Part shown: one piece after another, positions 1 through 8,977 of the stretch
How the letters are laid out: each line of letters starts with the position of its first letter
Position numbering within the stretch: the stretch's first letter is position 1
Assembly: GCA_963745775.1 (NCBI GenBank)
Contig: CAVUYY010000013.1
Span: 220,552 to 284,551, forward strand
Length of the DNA stretch: 64,000 nucleotides
Direction: 5' to 3'
Source: Gaiellasilicea sp963745775
Lineage (GTDB): Bacteria; Actinomycetota; Thermoleophilia; Gaiellales; Gaiellaceae
The notes under the pieces: generated by a model
Seen by the model: only the letters and a program-made list of their open reading frames with translations
Databases searched by the model: none
What the model was told of the DNA's origin: nothing
Program-made: the position numbers and the translations under genes

Positions 1-79
1 GGCTCCATGACGAGTCCGACTCTGAGGCGCCTGTCGCTCACCACCGGTCTCATCTTGTCCGATGCTCTTAGGCGGCGCC

Positions 80-1126
80 CTAGCCACGAAGCGCTTCGCC
101 GACGCAGCCCGGCCACTCGCTCAGCGGCTGCGTGGAGCGGACCACGTGCGCCCCCGCGTCTGTGAAGCGCGCGAACGCCGCATCCGCGTCGTCCGTGTGG
201 TCGACGATGCCCGGGACGACGACGGACGAGGTGCAGTCTTCGAGCAGATAGACCTTCTCCTCCAGGTGCCGGTCGCGCACCGTCTCGTCCTCGAGCAAGT
301 CCTGGATCGTCCAGGCGACGCAGTGGCTCTTCGCCTGGCCGGCGATCACGACCGCGTCGAAGCGAAGGAGCTCCTCGATCAGCGGCTGGTTTCGGCGCCC
401 GAGCGGCTCGCCGTCGCGATCCTCTGCCACCTCCGGGCCGAGCATCGAGTAGTGCTCCGTCAGCGGGTAGTCGCCCTTCGGCTGGTAGCCGGCCGGCGCG
501 TAGCGCGCGATCGTGTGGAAGAAGATCGCCTCCTCGACCGCCGAGACGAGGGTGTGCCCGATCCCGCCCTGAAGGGCATGGAACGGCCAGATCGTGAGGG
601 CATACTTGCCACCTTCCTCGAGCGTCCGGGTGTAGTAGCGGAGGTGCTCCTCGGCGTAGCTCGGGTCGAGTCCCAAGCCGTTTGCCGCGGCCGGGTTGAT
701 CCGCCAGCGGCCCGACGCCACGTCCTCGGCCGTGACCTCCGTGAACGGTTCCGGGTGGCGGCCCTGCTCGTCGAGCAGCAGCACTCGGTGAAAGATCTGG
801 AGCGCCTGATGGGTGTCGAGCGTGGGAAAGACGTGCGTGATCGCGCCGACGTTGCGGTAGACGAACTCGCAGAGGCGGCGTGAGTCGTCGAGTGCGCCCA
901 TGCCGGAGCGGCCGCCGACGAAGAGCTCGAAGCCGGGCGTGCAGAACGTGTTCTGGACGTCGACGACGACGAGCGCGATCCGGAACCGATCGGCCGCGGC
1001 CGGCCCCAGCGCGTGCTCCGCGCGCCAGCGTGTCGCGTCCTCGAACCGCGCCGCGTAGTCGACGCGCCACACCTCGCCGACCCGCTCGGGTGCCCAGTGG
1101 GGCGGCAGCGGGAGCGGCGAGACCAC
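80..1126 (-). CDS. isochorismatase-fold cysteine hydrolase (nicotinamidase-like), long form
   Basis: 348 aa with a GTG start. Isochorismatase-fold enzymes hydrolyse amides or vinyl ethers through a D-K-C triad. Visible here are the first-strand Asp in VVVDVQNTF (D56), a nicotinamidase-like metal site LDTH...IFH (D104, H106, H113), a WPFH motif near residue 180, K174 as candidate Lys, and the catalytic-type Cys in GQAKSHCV (C269). The family is usually about 200 aa; the excess lies in the N-terminus and mid insertions, so the substrate may not be nicotinamide. It is divergent from the methyltransferase gene with only 17 bp between starts, so the promoters overlap. The fold is likely; the substrate is not known. 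Confidence 0.8.
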   Translation of the reverse strand: MVSPLPLPPHWAPERVGEVWRVDYAARFEDATRWRAEHALGPAAADRFRIALVVVDVQNTFCTPGFELFVGGRSGMGALDDSRRLCEFVYRNVGAITHVFPTLDTHQALQIFHRVLLLDEQGRHPEPFTEVTAEDVASGRWRINPAAANGLGLDPSYAEEHLRYYTRTLEEGGKYALTIWPFHALQGGIGHTLVSAVEEAIFFHTIARYAPAGYQPKGDYPLTEHYSMLGPEVAEDRDGEPLGRRNQPLIEELLRFDAVVIAGQAKSHCVAWTIQDLLEDETVRDRHLEEKVYLLEDCTSSVVVPGIVDHTDDADAAFARFTDAGAHVVRSTQPLSEWPGCVGEALRG

Positions 1127-1130
1127 GGCG

Positions 1131-1136
1131 CTAGTG
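1131..1136 (+). promoter_or_regulatory. -10 element TAGTGT, leaderless-type
   Basis: TAGTGT ends 7 nt before the GTG start at 1144, the spacing expected when transcription begins at the start codon. One of nine such sites in the window. Confidence 0.45.
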
Positions 1137-1143
1137 TTGCAGC

Positions 1144-1686
1144 GTGCTCCCGCCGCTCGTCCAGCGAGCTCTCGCGCTCGCCGAGCGGAGCGGCTTCGAG
1201 AAGTCCTGCAGCGACGAGGCCGGCCGCTTGCTCCAGGTGCTCGCGGCCCAGCGCGGCCGCACGCGCGTCGGCGAGATCGGGACGGGCTGTGGGGTCGGCG
1301 CCGCCTGGATCCTCTCCGCGCTCCCGCCCGAGACGCCGTTCCTCACCGTCGAGCTCGACCCCGAGCGAGCTGTCGCCGCGGCAGAGCTGCTCGCCGACGA
1401 CGAGCACGCCCGCGTCCTCCAGGGCGACTGGGCCGAGATCCTCCCGGCCGAAGCCCCGTTCGATCTGCTCTTCGCCGACGGCGGCGGCCAGGCGATGAAG
1501 ACGAACCCGGCGGTTCTCGACCTGCTCGCGCCGGGCGGGACGCTCGTGCTGGACAACCTCACGCCCGGTCGCCCCGGCCCCGATCCGGTCCGCGAGCTCT
1601 GGCTCCGCCACCCACGCCTCGCCGCGATCGAGCTCCAGCTCTCTCCGCGCGAAGCGGCGATCGTCGGAGTTCTTCAAGCTTCCTAG
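1144..1686 (+). CDS. SAM-dependent O-methyltransferase-like protein
   Basis: 180 aa, GTG start. It shows a Rossmann methyltransferase core: glycine-rich SAM loop EIGTGCGVGA (about residues 40-50), acidic TVELD after strand 2, then a DLLFADGG motif in place of the D-x-D metal/SAM loop of class I O-methyltransferases, and LDNLTPG near residue 140. It is shorter than typical O-methyltransferases (about 220 aa) and lacks an obvious substrate lid. The acceptor is unknown. It sits 21 bp upstream of the FtsH-like gene and may be co-transcribed with it. Confidence 0.75.
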   Translation: MLPPLVQRALALAERSGFEKSCSDEAGRLLQVLAAQRGRTRVGEIGTGCGVGAAWILSALPPETPFLTVELDPERAVAAAELLADDEHARVLQGDWAEILPAEAPFDLLFADGGGQAMKTNPAVLDLLAPGGTLVLDNLTPGRPGPDPVRELWLRHPRLAAIELQLSPREAAIVGVLQAS

Positions 1687-1707
1687 GCGGCTGCCGATAG
1701 AGAACCG

Positions 1708-3214
1708 ATGCCGAATCTCGGGGAGATGCTCAACGCCCTCGGCTCCGCCGCGTTGACCTGGTTGCCGCTGATCTTCTTCGGGTTCCTGATCTACCTGATC
1801 TGGCGCTCGCTCCAGTACATGCCGCGCGTGAAGACGCAGGCGATCGTCTCCGACTCGAGCTCGTCCGTCACCTGGGCCGACGTGGCCGGCGTCCAGGAGG
1901 CGAAGGCAGAGCTGCAGGAGGTCGTCGACTTCCTCAAGTACCCGAAGCGCTTCCAGCGGCTCGGCGCGCGGGTGCCGAAGGGAATGCTCCTCTACGGGCC
2001 GCCCGGCACCGGCAAGACGCTGCTCGCGAAGGCCGTCGCGCACGAGTCCGGCGCGAAGTTCTACTCGCAGAGCGCCTCCGCCTTCGTCGAGATGTTCGCC
2101 GGCGTCGGCGCCTCGCGGATCCGCAAGCTCTTCCAGGAGGCGCGCAAGAACGCGCCCGCGATCATCTTCATCGACGAGCTCGACGCAGTCGGAACCGCCC
2201 GCGTCGGGCAACGGCTTCAACCGCGAGCACGACCAGACGCTGAACCAGCTCCTCGTCGAGCTCGACGGCTTCGACGAGTCGGCCCAGGTCGTCGTGATGG
2301 GCGCCTCGAACCGGCTCCAGGACCTCGATCCGGCGCTGCGACGCCCGGGCCGCTTCGATCGCCAGGTGCTCGTCTCCCCGCCCGACCTCACCGGCCGCCA
2401 GGAGATCCTGGCAGTCCACACGCGGGGTAAGCCGCTCGCCGAAGGAGTCGATCTGAGCGTCGTCGCCCGCCAGACCGCCGGGCTCACGGGCGCCGAGCTC
2501 GCCAACATCTGCAACGAGGCCGCCATCTTCGCCGGCCGGCGCGAAGGGGAGACGATCGAGCTCGCAGACTTCGAGGGCGCGATGGAGCGGGTCGTCGCCG
2601 GCCTCCAGCAGCGCCGGGTCGTCTCGGACAAGGAGAAGCGGATCCTCGCCTTCCACGAGGCCGGCCACGTCCTGCTCGCGCACCTGATGGGTGACCTGCT
2701 CCCGATCCAGAAGGTGACGATCGTCGCGCGCGGCGACGCGCTCGGCTACGCCTACTACCTGCCGACCGAGGATCGCTACCTGCACACCCGCGAGGAGCTG
2801 CTCGACGTGATGAAGATCGCGCTCGGTGGCCGCGCTGCCGAGCAGCTCGTCTTCGGTCGCGTCACGAACGGCGCCGCCTCCGATCTCGAGAAGGTGACGG
2901 AGATCGCGCGGGCGATGGTGTTCGACTACGGGATGTCGTCTCTCGCCTCGGCCCGGACGATGCGCGCCGACAACTACGCGCTCTCGGAGGAGACGAAGCG
3001 GATGCGCGACTCCGAGCAGGCTCGGCTCACCGACGAGGCCTACGAGGAGGCGCAGCGGCTGCTCTCCAAGCACCGTCGCACGCTCGACCGGATCGCCTCG
3101 GCGCTGCTCGAGAAGGAGACGCTCGACCGCCACGAGCTCCGCGAGCTCCTGCACGAGCTCGAGCCCGAGTCGCGCGCCTCCGAGACCATGGGCACCGTGA
3201 GGGTGCTTTCGTAG
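1708..3214 (+). CDS. FtsH-like AAA+ zinc metalloprotease, short N-terminus (frame broken once)
   Basis: Membrane-anchored ATP-dependent protease of the FtsH/M41 family, about 502 aa when repaired. There is one N-terminal membrane segment (about residues 15-33), then the AAA domain with Walker A GPPGTGKT (97-104), Walker B IIFIDELDAVG, the arginine-finger region RRPGRFDRQ, and a protease domain with HEAGH and a downstream NGAASDLEK zinc-ligand region. Canonical FtsH has two membrane helices and a periplasmic domain; both the loop and the second helix are missing. The reading frame shifts by +1 at about 2203, between TAR and SGNGFNREH, in the conserved stretch just after Walker B, so an extra base in the sequence is the likely cause. 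Confidence 0.88.
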
Positions 3215-3221
3215 GAGCAAC

Positions 3222-3227
3222 TAGGAT
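3222..3227 (+). promoter_or_regulatory. -10 element TAGGAT, leaderless-type
   Basis: TAGGAT ends 7 nt before the GTG start at 3235. Confidence 0.4.
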
Positions 3228-3234
3228 CGACCGG

Positions 3235-3639
3235 GTGCAGGCCCGCGGTATCCACCATCTCGGCGTCGCGGTGCACGATCTCGACGAGGCCCTCAGCACG
3301 TACCTCGAGCTCTTCGGCGGCCGCCTCGAGCATCGCGCCACGGTTCCGGATCAGGGCGTCGAAGCGGCGGCGGTGCTCGTCGGCTCCGGGCGGGTCGAGC
3401 TCGTCTCGCCGCTCGGCGACGACACCCCCGTCGGCCGCTTCCTCGCGAAGCGCGGCCCCGGAATGCACCACGTCGCCTACGAGGTCGCCGACGTGGAGGT
3501 CGCACTCGGGGAGCTCGAGGAGTCCGGCGCGCAGCTGATCGACCTGACGCCGCACGAGGGGCTCTTCGGGCTGCAGGTCGCATTCGTCCATCCCGACGCC
3601 GTCCACGGCGTCCTCACGGAGGTGGTTTCCCTTGGCTGA
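3235..3639 (+). CDS. mce: methylmalonyl-CoA epimerase-like VOC protein
   Basis: 134 aa, GTG start. Glyoxalase/VOC-fold protein in the methylmalonyl-CoA epimerase family, which interconverts the 2R and 2S epimers in propionyl-CoA metabolism. The four expected metal ligands are visible: the first His of IHHLG (near residue 7), Glu of GRVELVS, His of MHHVAYE (near residue 80) and Glu of VLTEVV at the C-terminus. Length matches the family. No mutase genes are in the window, so the epimerase role rests on sequence alone. The next small gene overlaps its stop. Confidence 0.8.
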   Translation: MQARGIHHLGVAVHDLDEALSTYLELFGGRLEHRATVPDQGVEAAAVLVGSGRVELVSPLGDDTPVGRFLAKRGPGMHHVAYEVADVEVALGELEESGAQLIDLTPHEGLFGLQVAFVHPDAVHGVLTEVVSLG

Positions 3640-3859
3640 TGCCGATTCCGTTCGACTCGAGCTCGCCTTCGACGGCGGCCAGATCATGGGTGCGGTCGTC
3701 ACGGGCGCCGGCGCCGACGAGCTCGAGCGCGTGCTCGCGGCCGGAAACGACGAGACGTACGTGCTCGACGCCAGCGACGGCCGTTACACGGTCGCGCTCC
3801 GTCGGATCGTCTGGGTCAAGCGCTACGCCCGCGAGTCGCGGGTCGGATTCGGGATCTAG
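3632..3859 (+). CDS. small hypothetical protein
   Basis: 75 aa from a TTG start that overlaps the mce stop, suggesting translational coupling. The sequence begins MADADSVRLELAFDGG and contains a beta-rich pattern ending in WVKRYARESRVGFGI. There are no membrane segments or cysteines. It resembles nothing I can name; codon use is like its neighbours, so it is probably a real gene. Its position between an epimerase and a sigma factor does not reveal a job. Confidence 0.6.
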   Translation: MADADSVRLELAFDGGQIMGAVVTGAGADELERVLAAGNDETYVLDASDGRYTVALRRIVWVKRYARESRVGFGI

Positions 3860-3880
3860 CTGGCCGGGGAGACGAGGCGC

Positions 3881-4462
3881 GTGGCGGAGACGGTGCAGAA
3901 GAGCCCTTCGGGCGCGGAGGTCCGCAAGCTCGTCGAGCGCGCACAGCTGGGCGAGCGGGCGGCGCTCGAGGAGCTGTACCTGATCCATTTCGATCGGATC
4001 TACAGCTACCTCCACATGACGGTCGGCAACCGCCACGACGCCGAGGACCTGACGACGCAGACGTTCCTCCGGATGCTCGAGTCGATCGGCAAGTTTCGCT
4101 TCCAGGCGGCGCCGTTCTCGGCCTGGCTCTTCCGGATCGCGCACAACCTCTCGATGGATCACTTCCGCGCCAACCGCCGCTGGCAGCCGGAGGAGGAGGT
4201 TCCGGAGCCGCGCGACTCGCAGGAGCGCTCCGCCGAGGACGAGGCGTTCCAGGTGATCGGCCGCCAGTCGATGCTCGACCTGATCGAGTCGCTCTCGATG
4301 GATCAGCAGCAGGTGCTGACCCTCAAGTTCGTCTTCAACTTCTCGAACGGCGAGGCGGCGACGATCCTCGACAAGACCGAGGGCGCGGTCAAGAGCCTCC
4401 AGCACCGGGCGCTCGGCTCGCTCCAGCGGCAGCTCGCAGCGGCGAACGCCGAAGAGAGCTAG
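3881..4462 (+). CDS. ECF-type RNA polymerase sigma factor
   Basis: 193 aa, GTG start. It has sigma region 2 (about residues 30-95, with YSYLHMTVGNRHDAEDLTTQ and WLFRIAHNLSMDHFR typical of regions 2.2-2.4) and region 4 (about 130-185, helix-turn-helix FSNGEAATILDKTEGAVKSL). No region 3 is present, as expected for extracytoplasmic-function sigma factors. No anti-sigma gene is adjacent; the downstream ychF-like gene starts directly after the stop. It may direct stress or envelope genes, but the regulon cannot be read from here. Confidence 0.88.
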   Translation: MAETVQKSPSGAEVRKLVERAQLGERAALEELYLIHFDRIYSYLHMTVGNRHDAEDLTTQTFLRMLESIGKFRFQAAPFSAWLFRIAHNLSMDHFRANRRWQPEEEVPEPRDSQERSAEDEAFQVIGRQSMLDLIESLSMDQQQVLTLKFVFNFSNGEAATILDKTEGAVKSLQHRALGSLQRQLAAANAEES

Positions 4463-5383
4463 ATGGCTCTCGAGGTTGGAATCGTCGGCCTGCCGGGGGC
4501 GGGGAAGACGACGCTTTTCACGGCGTTGACGAAGACCGGCGGGGCCGGGTTCGGCAAGGAGAACGTCGGGATGGCGACGATCGCCGACGAGCGGCTCGGG
4601 CAGCTGGCCGCGCTCGTGGGCGCACGAAAGGTGACGCCGGCGACGATTCGCGTCGTCGACGTGCCCGGGACCGGGCCGGCGCTCCTCGGCGGCTTGCGCC
4701 AGGTGGATGCCGTCCTGGCGGTCGCCGACGGTTTCACGCCCGGCGGCGATCCGGCGGCCGACCTCGAGACGCTCCAGCTCGAGCTGCTCGTCGCCGATCG
4801 CGACCACGTCGAGCGCCGGCTCGAGCGCGTCGAGAAGCAGGCGAAGTCCGGGGACGCGGCGCTGCGCAAGGAGCTCGAGGTGCTGACGGCGCTGCTCGCT
4901 CACCTCGACGCCGGTCACACGCTCCAGGACTTCGAGGGCGAGCTGCCCGGCGAGCTCGAGCCGCTGACGACGAAGCCGCTGATCTCGATCGTCAACGGGC
5001 CGGGCGGGATCGACCTCCAGCTCGAGGCGGAGCTCGCGGAGCTACCCGAGGAGGAGGCCGCCGCCTATCGGGAGGGGCCGTCGGCGCTCGCCGAGATCGT
5101 GCGCCGGCTCTCCGAGGCGCTCGGTCTGATCACGTTCTTCACCGCGGGCGAGAAGGAGACGAGGGCCTGGACGCTGCGGCGTGGTGAGTCGGCGCTCGAC
5201 GCTGCGGCGACGATCCACTCCGACATCGCTCGCGGGTTCATCCGGGCCGAGACGATCACGGCGGGCGACCTGCTCGAGGCCGGCTCGCACGCCGAGGCGG
5301 CGCGGCGCGGGACGCAGCGGCTCGAAGGCAAGTCGTACGAGGTGCAGGACGGCGACGTCCTGAACATCCGCTTCAACGTCTAA
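4463..5383 (+). CDS. ychF: YchF/OLA1-like GTP/ATP-binding protein, short form
   Basis: 306 aa; YchF proteins are usually about 360. N-terminal P-loop GLPGAGKTTLF (residues 9-19), switch II-like VVDVPGTG, coiled region LEVLTALLAHLDAG, base-recognition-like SIVNGPGG instead of NKxD, and a C-terminal TGS domain starting LITFFTAGEKETRAW and ending DGDVLNIRFNV. YchF is a ribosome-associated ATPase. The G domain is more compact than usual, so ychF proper or a divergent paralogue are both possible. It follows the sigma factor with no gap and converges with the transporter (4-nt overlap of stops). Confidence 0.75.
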   Translation: MALEVGIVGLPGAGKTTLFTALTKTGGAGFGKENVGMATIADERLGQLAALVGARKVTPATIRVVDVPGTGPALLGGLRQVDAVLAVADGFTPGGDPAADLETLQLELLVADRDHVERRLERVEKQAKSGDAALRKELEVLTALLAHLDAGHTLQDFEGELPGELEPLTTKPLISIVNGPGGIDLQLEAELAELPEEEAAAYREGPSALAEIVRRLSEALGLITFFTAGEKETRAWTLRRGESALDAAATIHSDIARGFIRAETITAGDLLEAGSHAEAARRGTQRLEGKSYEVQDGDVLNIRFNV

Positions 5384-6213
5384 CCGGCCGCGAGGAGCGC
5401 GGCTCCGCCGAGCACGGCCGCTGCGCCGGCGAGCTGGATGCGGCCGAGGCGCTCGTGCAGGAGCAGCGCCGCGAGCGCGACCGTCACGGCCGGATAGAGC
5501 GACGTCAGCACCGAGACCACGCTCACGAGCCCACGGGTCGACGCGAGCGCGAAGAGGACGTTGGCGCCGACGTCGCAGACGCCGACGGCGAGAACCGCGA
5601 TGAGCACCCGGCGGGACATCGCGAGCGAGACGCCCACGGCGAGCGTCGCCACGAGCGCCACGGTCGACGACGTCAGCCGCGCCACGAGGACGGCCCAGGA
5701 GGGGCTGTCGTCTGCGGCGATGTCCAGGAAGACGAAGTAGAAGCCGAAGCCCAGCGCGGCGACGAGCGCGAGCCCCACCCCGGACGCTACGCGCGCTCCG
5801 ACCTCGCCCTCCGGACGCGAGACGAGCGCGAGCCCGAGCAGCGCAACGAGCGCTCCCACGACCTGGAGCGACGACGGCCGTTCGCCGCGCACGATCCCGA
5901 CGGTGAACGGGATCGCCGCCGCGACCGCCGAGATCGGCGCGACGACCCCCATCGCTCCGATCGCCATCCCACGGTAGAGCCCGCCGAGGCCGAGCAGGCC
6001 GCAGAGACCGGCGGCCACCGCGGCCAGCGCCGCACGCGAGCCGAGGAACGGCTCACCTGCGACGAGCACCCACACCGCGACGGCCGCTGCCCCAACGGCC
6101 TGCGAGAGGAGGAGGACGGCGAGGACGTGGGCGCGGCGGGAGGTCAGACCGCCCAGGAAGTCGCCGACGCCGTAGGAGACGGCCGCGCCGAGCGCGAGGA
6201 GGATCGCGGCCAC
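5380..6213 (-). CDS. EamA/DMT-family membrane transporter
   Basis: 277 aa, almost entirely hydrophobic, with ten predicted membrane segments arranged as two five-helix repeats, the EamA layout. The N-terminus MAAILLALGAAVSYGVGDFLGG and the second-repeat motif LTSLYPAVTVALAALLLHERL are typical. These drug/metabolite transporters export small molecules; the substrate cannot be told. Its stop overlaps the ychF stop tail to tail. Confidence 0.85.
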   Translation of the reverse strand: MAAILLALGAAVSYGVGDFLGGLTSRRAHVLAVLLLSQAVGAAAVAVWVLVAGEPFLGSRAALAAVAAGLCGLLGLGGLYRGMAIGAMGVVAPISAVAAAIPFTVGIVRGERPSSLQVVGALVALLGLALVSRPEGEVGARVASGVGLALVAALGFGFYFVFLDIAADDSPSWAVLVARLTSSTVALVATLAVGVSLAMSRRVLIAVLAVGVCDVGANVLFALASTRGLVSVVSVLTSLYPAVTVALAALLLHERLGRIQLAGAAAVLGGAALLAAG

Positions 6214-6222
6214 GCCGGAGGC

Positions 6223-7054
6223 TCAGTCGGTGCCGACGGGCCGCGTCGCGGCGACGGCATCAAGCTGGTTCGCGTGGTAGAGCACGGACGCCTCGGCTGT
6301 GCGGGCGGCGCCTCGGTCGTGGTGGCAGGCAACCGCATGCAGTAGCTCCGCGCGCACCGCGGCATCGAGCCCGTCAGCGCGTTCCTCGATCAGCCGAAGG
6401 CCGAGGTGGACGTGGCCAAGCAGGCGCCCCTCCTCGGTCGGCCGGAACGCCGGCGCCCGACCCAGCTCGCGAGCTCGTCCGACGTCGTGGAGCAGGGCGG
6501 CCGCAAGAAGCAGATCTGCGCGCAGGCGGGGGTGGAGCTGAGCGGTTTCTCGGGCTAGCGTCGCGACCCCGACCGTGTGCTCGAGCAGGCCGCCCGCGTA
6601 GGAATGGTGCGTCTCGGCCGCCGGGAGCGTGCGGAGCGCGGTTCGGAGCTGCGAGTCGTCGGTGAAGCGACGCACGACCGCCACCAGCCCCGCGTGCGAG
6701 ATCTCCGCCGCGAGGAACTCGAGGAACCCATCGAGCTCGTCGGCATCGCGGCGCAGCCTGGGCGTCAGCTCGCCGGGATCCGCGTCGGCCGCCTCGACCG
6801 AACGGACGTCCAGCTGCAGCCGTTCCCCGAACTTCGAGACGCGGCCGAGCACGCGCACGGCATCGCCCTCGGCGAAGCGACCGTCGAGCAGCTCGACGTC
6901 GTTCCAGATCCGGGCCTCGATCCGCCCCGTCGGGTCGACGAGCTCGAGCGAGAGGTACGCCGCGCCCTTCTTCGTCCGCAGCCGCTGCTTGCGCGCGACG
7001 GCGTAGACGCCCTCGACCACCCTGATCCTCGGCAAGCTCGTTGATGCTGCTCAC
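6223..7054 (-). CDS. YhaM-like OB-fold/HD-domain 3'-5' exoribonuclease (frame broken once)
   Basis: About 276 aa when repaired. The N-terminal OB-fold nucleic-acid-binding domain (VVEGVYAVARKQRLRTKKG to about residue 95) is followed by an HD phosphohydrolase domain with TLPAAETHHSYAGGLLEHT and LLHDVGRARE supplying the H...HD metal residues, as in YhaM. The natural start is GTG at 7054 (VSSINELAEDQ); a +1 shift near 7022 separates it from the rest of the OB domain. Likely acts on RNA or single-stranded DNA. Divergent from the DUF1015 gene. Confidence 0.78.
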
Positions 7055-7075
7055 GAGCTGAGTCTAGGAGGTAGA

Positions 7076-7081
7076 TAGGCT
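7076..7081 (+). promoter_or_regulatory. -10 element TAGGCT, leaderless-type
   Basis: TAGGCT ends 7 nt before the ATG at 7089. Confidence 0.45.
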
Positions 7082-7088
7082 CGCGCCG

Positions 7089-8163
7089 ATGGCGGTCGTC
7101 AAGCCCTTCCGCGCCCTGCGCTACGACGAGGCGAAGGCGGGCCCGCTCGAGATCGCTCGTGGCGCCGCCCTACGACGTGATCTCCGCCGAGGAGCGCGCG
7201 GAGTACCTCCAGGACCCGCACAACGTCGTCCACCTGACGTTGCCGGACTCCGAGCAGGAGGCGGCGCAGACACTCGAGCGCTGGCGAGCCGAGGGCGTGC
7301 TCGTCGAGGAGCCGCCTGCGGTCTGGCTGCTCGTCCAGGACTACGTCGGTCCCGACGGGGTCGAACGGCGCCGGAGTGGAATCGTGGCTTCGCTGAAGGT
7401 CGAGCCGTACGAGAACGGCACGGTTCTGCCGCACGAGCGCACTCATGCCGGCCCGAAGGAAGGGCGGCTCCGGCTCCTGCGCGCGACCGGCGTCCAGCTC
7501 GAGCCGATCTTCCTCCTCTACGACGGGCCGCCGCCGGTCGAAGCGCCGGAGCGGCGACCCGATATTGCCGTGGAAGGCGCGAGCCTCTGGCGGCTCGACG
7601 ATCCCGCGGTCGTGCGCGCGTTCGACGACAAGCAGCTCCTGATCGCGGACGGCCACCATCGCTACGAGACCGCGCTCGCCTACCACGAGGAGGAGGGGAC
7701 GCCTGCGAGCGCGCAGATGCTCGTCGTGCTCGTCTCGACCGAGGATCCCGGGCTCGAGATCTTTCCGACGCACCGCGTCTTCGCCGGTCCCAAGCGGCTG
7801 GAGGGCGAGCGCGAGCCGGTGGCCGATCCCGAGGTCGCGCTGGATGGAATTCGTGTTGGAGCAACACAAAGCCCGACGGTCGTCGAGGTGACCCGCGACG
7901 GCGCTGCGATCGTCCGGGGCGAGGACGGCCTACTGGACGTCCAGCTCGTCGACACGCTCGGGCACGACGGGATCGCCTACACGCCCGATGCGGCCGAGGC
8001 GCTGCGGCGCGTGCGCGAGGGCGAGGCGGGGGCCGCGTACCTGATGCGACCGACGCGGATCGAGGACGTCTTCGCCTACGCGCGGCGCGGCGAGGTGCTG
8101 CCTCAGAAGACCACGTATTTCTTCCCCAAGCTCGTCACCGGGCTCCTCTTCCAGCCTCTATGA
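7089..8163 (+). CDS. DUF1015 family protein (frame broken once)
   Basis: About 358 aa when repaired. It begins MAVVKPFRALRYDEAKAG, then VAPPYDVISAEERAEYL, the two hallmark N-terminal motifs of DUF1015 (SerK-like, ParB-related fold). Mid-protein GTVLPHERTHAG and IADGHHRYETALAYHEE are also family signatures; the related SerK is a free-serine kinase. The frame moves +1 between 7152 and 7158, splitting the two N-terminal motifs, so a sequence error is likely. The stop overlaps the start of the inositol monophosphatase gene (ATGA), indicating one transcript. Exact activity here is unproven. Confidence 0.82.
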
Positions 8164-8962
8164 GCCCCTGGCTCGAGGCCTGTCGCGCGTCCGTCGCCGA
8201 CATCCGCGGCGTGCTCGCCGACCTCCCGACGCGCGCCGAGCGGGAGCCCGTCGCGAAAGTGGGCGAGGGCGGGGACGACACGACCGCGATCGACGCAGCT
8301 GCGGAAGCAGTGGTGATCGCGCGGTTGGCGCAGGTCGAAGAGGGCTTCACGCTCGTCTCCGAGGAGCTCGGCGAGGCGAGCTACGGCTCGGGTGGCCCGT
8401 GGCGCGTCGTCGTCGATCCGATCGACGGCTCACTCAACGCCAAGCGCGACATCCCGTTCTTCTCGCTGTCGATCGCCGTCGCCGACGGGGCCGACGATGG
8501 GCGACGTCTGCTTCGGCTACGTCTACGACTTCGGCTCGGGCGAGGAGTGGACGGCGACGCGCGGCGGCGGCGCGCAGCTGAACGGGCGCGCGCTTGGCGC
8601 GGTCCGCCCGAAGGACGAGATCGAGATCCTCTCCTTCGAGGCGACGACGACCGCCGAGGTCGCCGACAAGGCCGCGGCCGTCGCCGGTCTCGCGTATCGC
8701 CTGCAGGATCATGGGCTCGCTGGCGATCTCGCTCTGCCATCTCGCCGCCGGCCGAGTCGACGGCGTCTGCTCGCTGAAGCCTGCCCGCTCGGTCGACATC
8801 GCCGCGGGGCAGCTCCTCGTGCGGGAAGCCGGGCTCGCGATCGACCTCTTCGAGGCACCCCCGTTCGAGGCGGCGCCGCTCGACCTGATCGGGCGCTCCC
8901 GCGTCGTCGCGGCCGGAACGCCCGAGTTGTGCGCGGAGCTCGCTCGCGCCCTGACGAGCTAG
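8160..8962 (+). CDS. inositol monophosphatase-family phosphatase (frame broken twice)
   Basis: About 266 aa when repaired. Metal-dependent sugar-phosphatase fold: LVSEELGE (metal Glu), VVDPIDGSLNAKRDIPFFS (the DPIDGT-type site, here DPIDGS), and the C-terminal IAAGQLLVREAG. Two +1 shifts interrupt it, one in a run of four G at 8487-8490 (between VADG and PTMGDVC) and one near 8706 (before IMGSLAISLCHLAAGR). In the C-terminal signature the usual W-D-x-A-A is RSVDIAAG, keeping the metal Asp. Substrate could be inositol phosphate, histidinol phosphate or FBP. Confidence 0.8.
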
Positions 8963-8965
8963 GGC

Positions 8966-8971
8966 TACCCT
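8966..8971 (+). promoter_or_regulatory. -10 element TACCCT, leaderless-type
   Basis: GCTACCCT ends 6 nt before the ATG at 8978. Confidence 0.45.
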
Positions 8972-8977
8972 CTGAGC

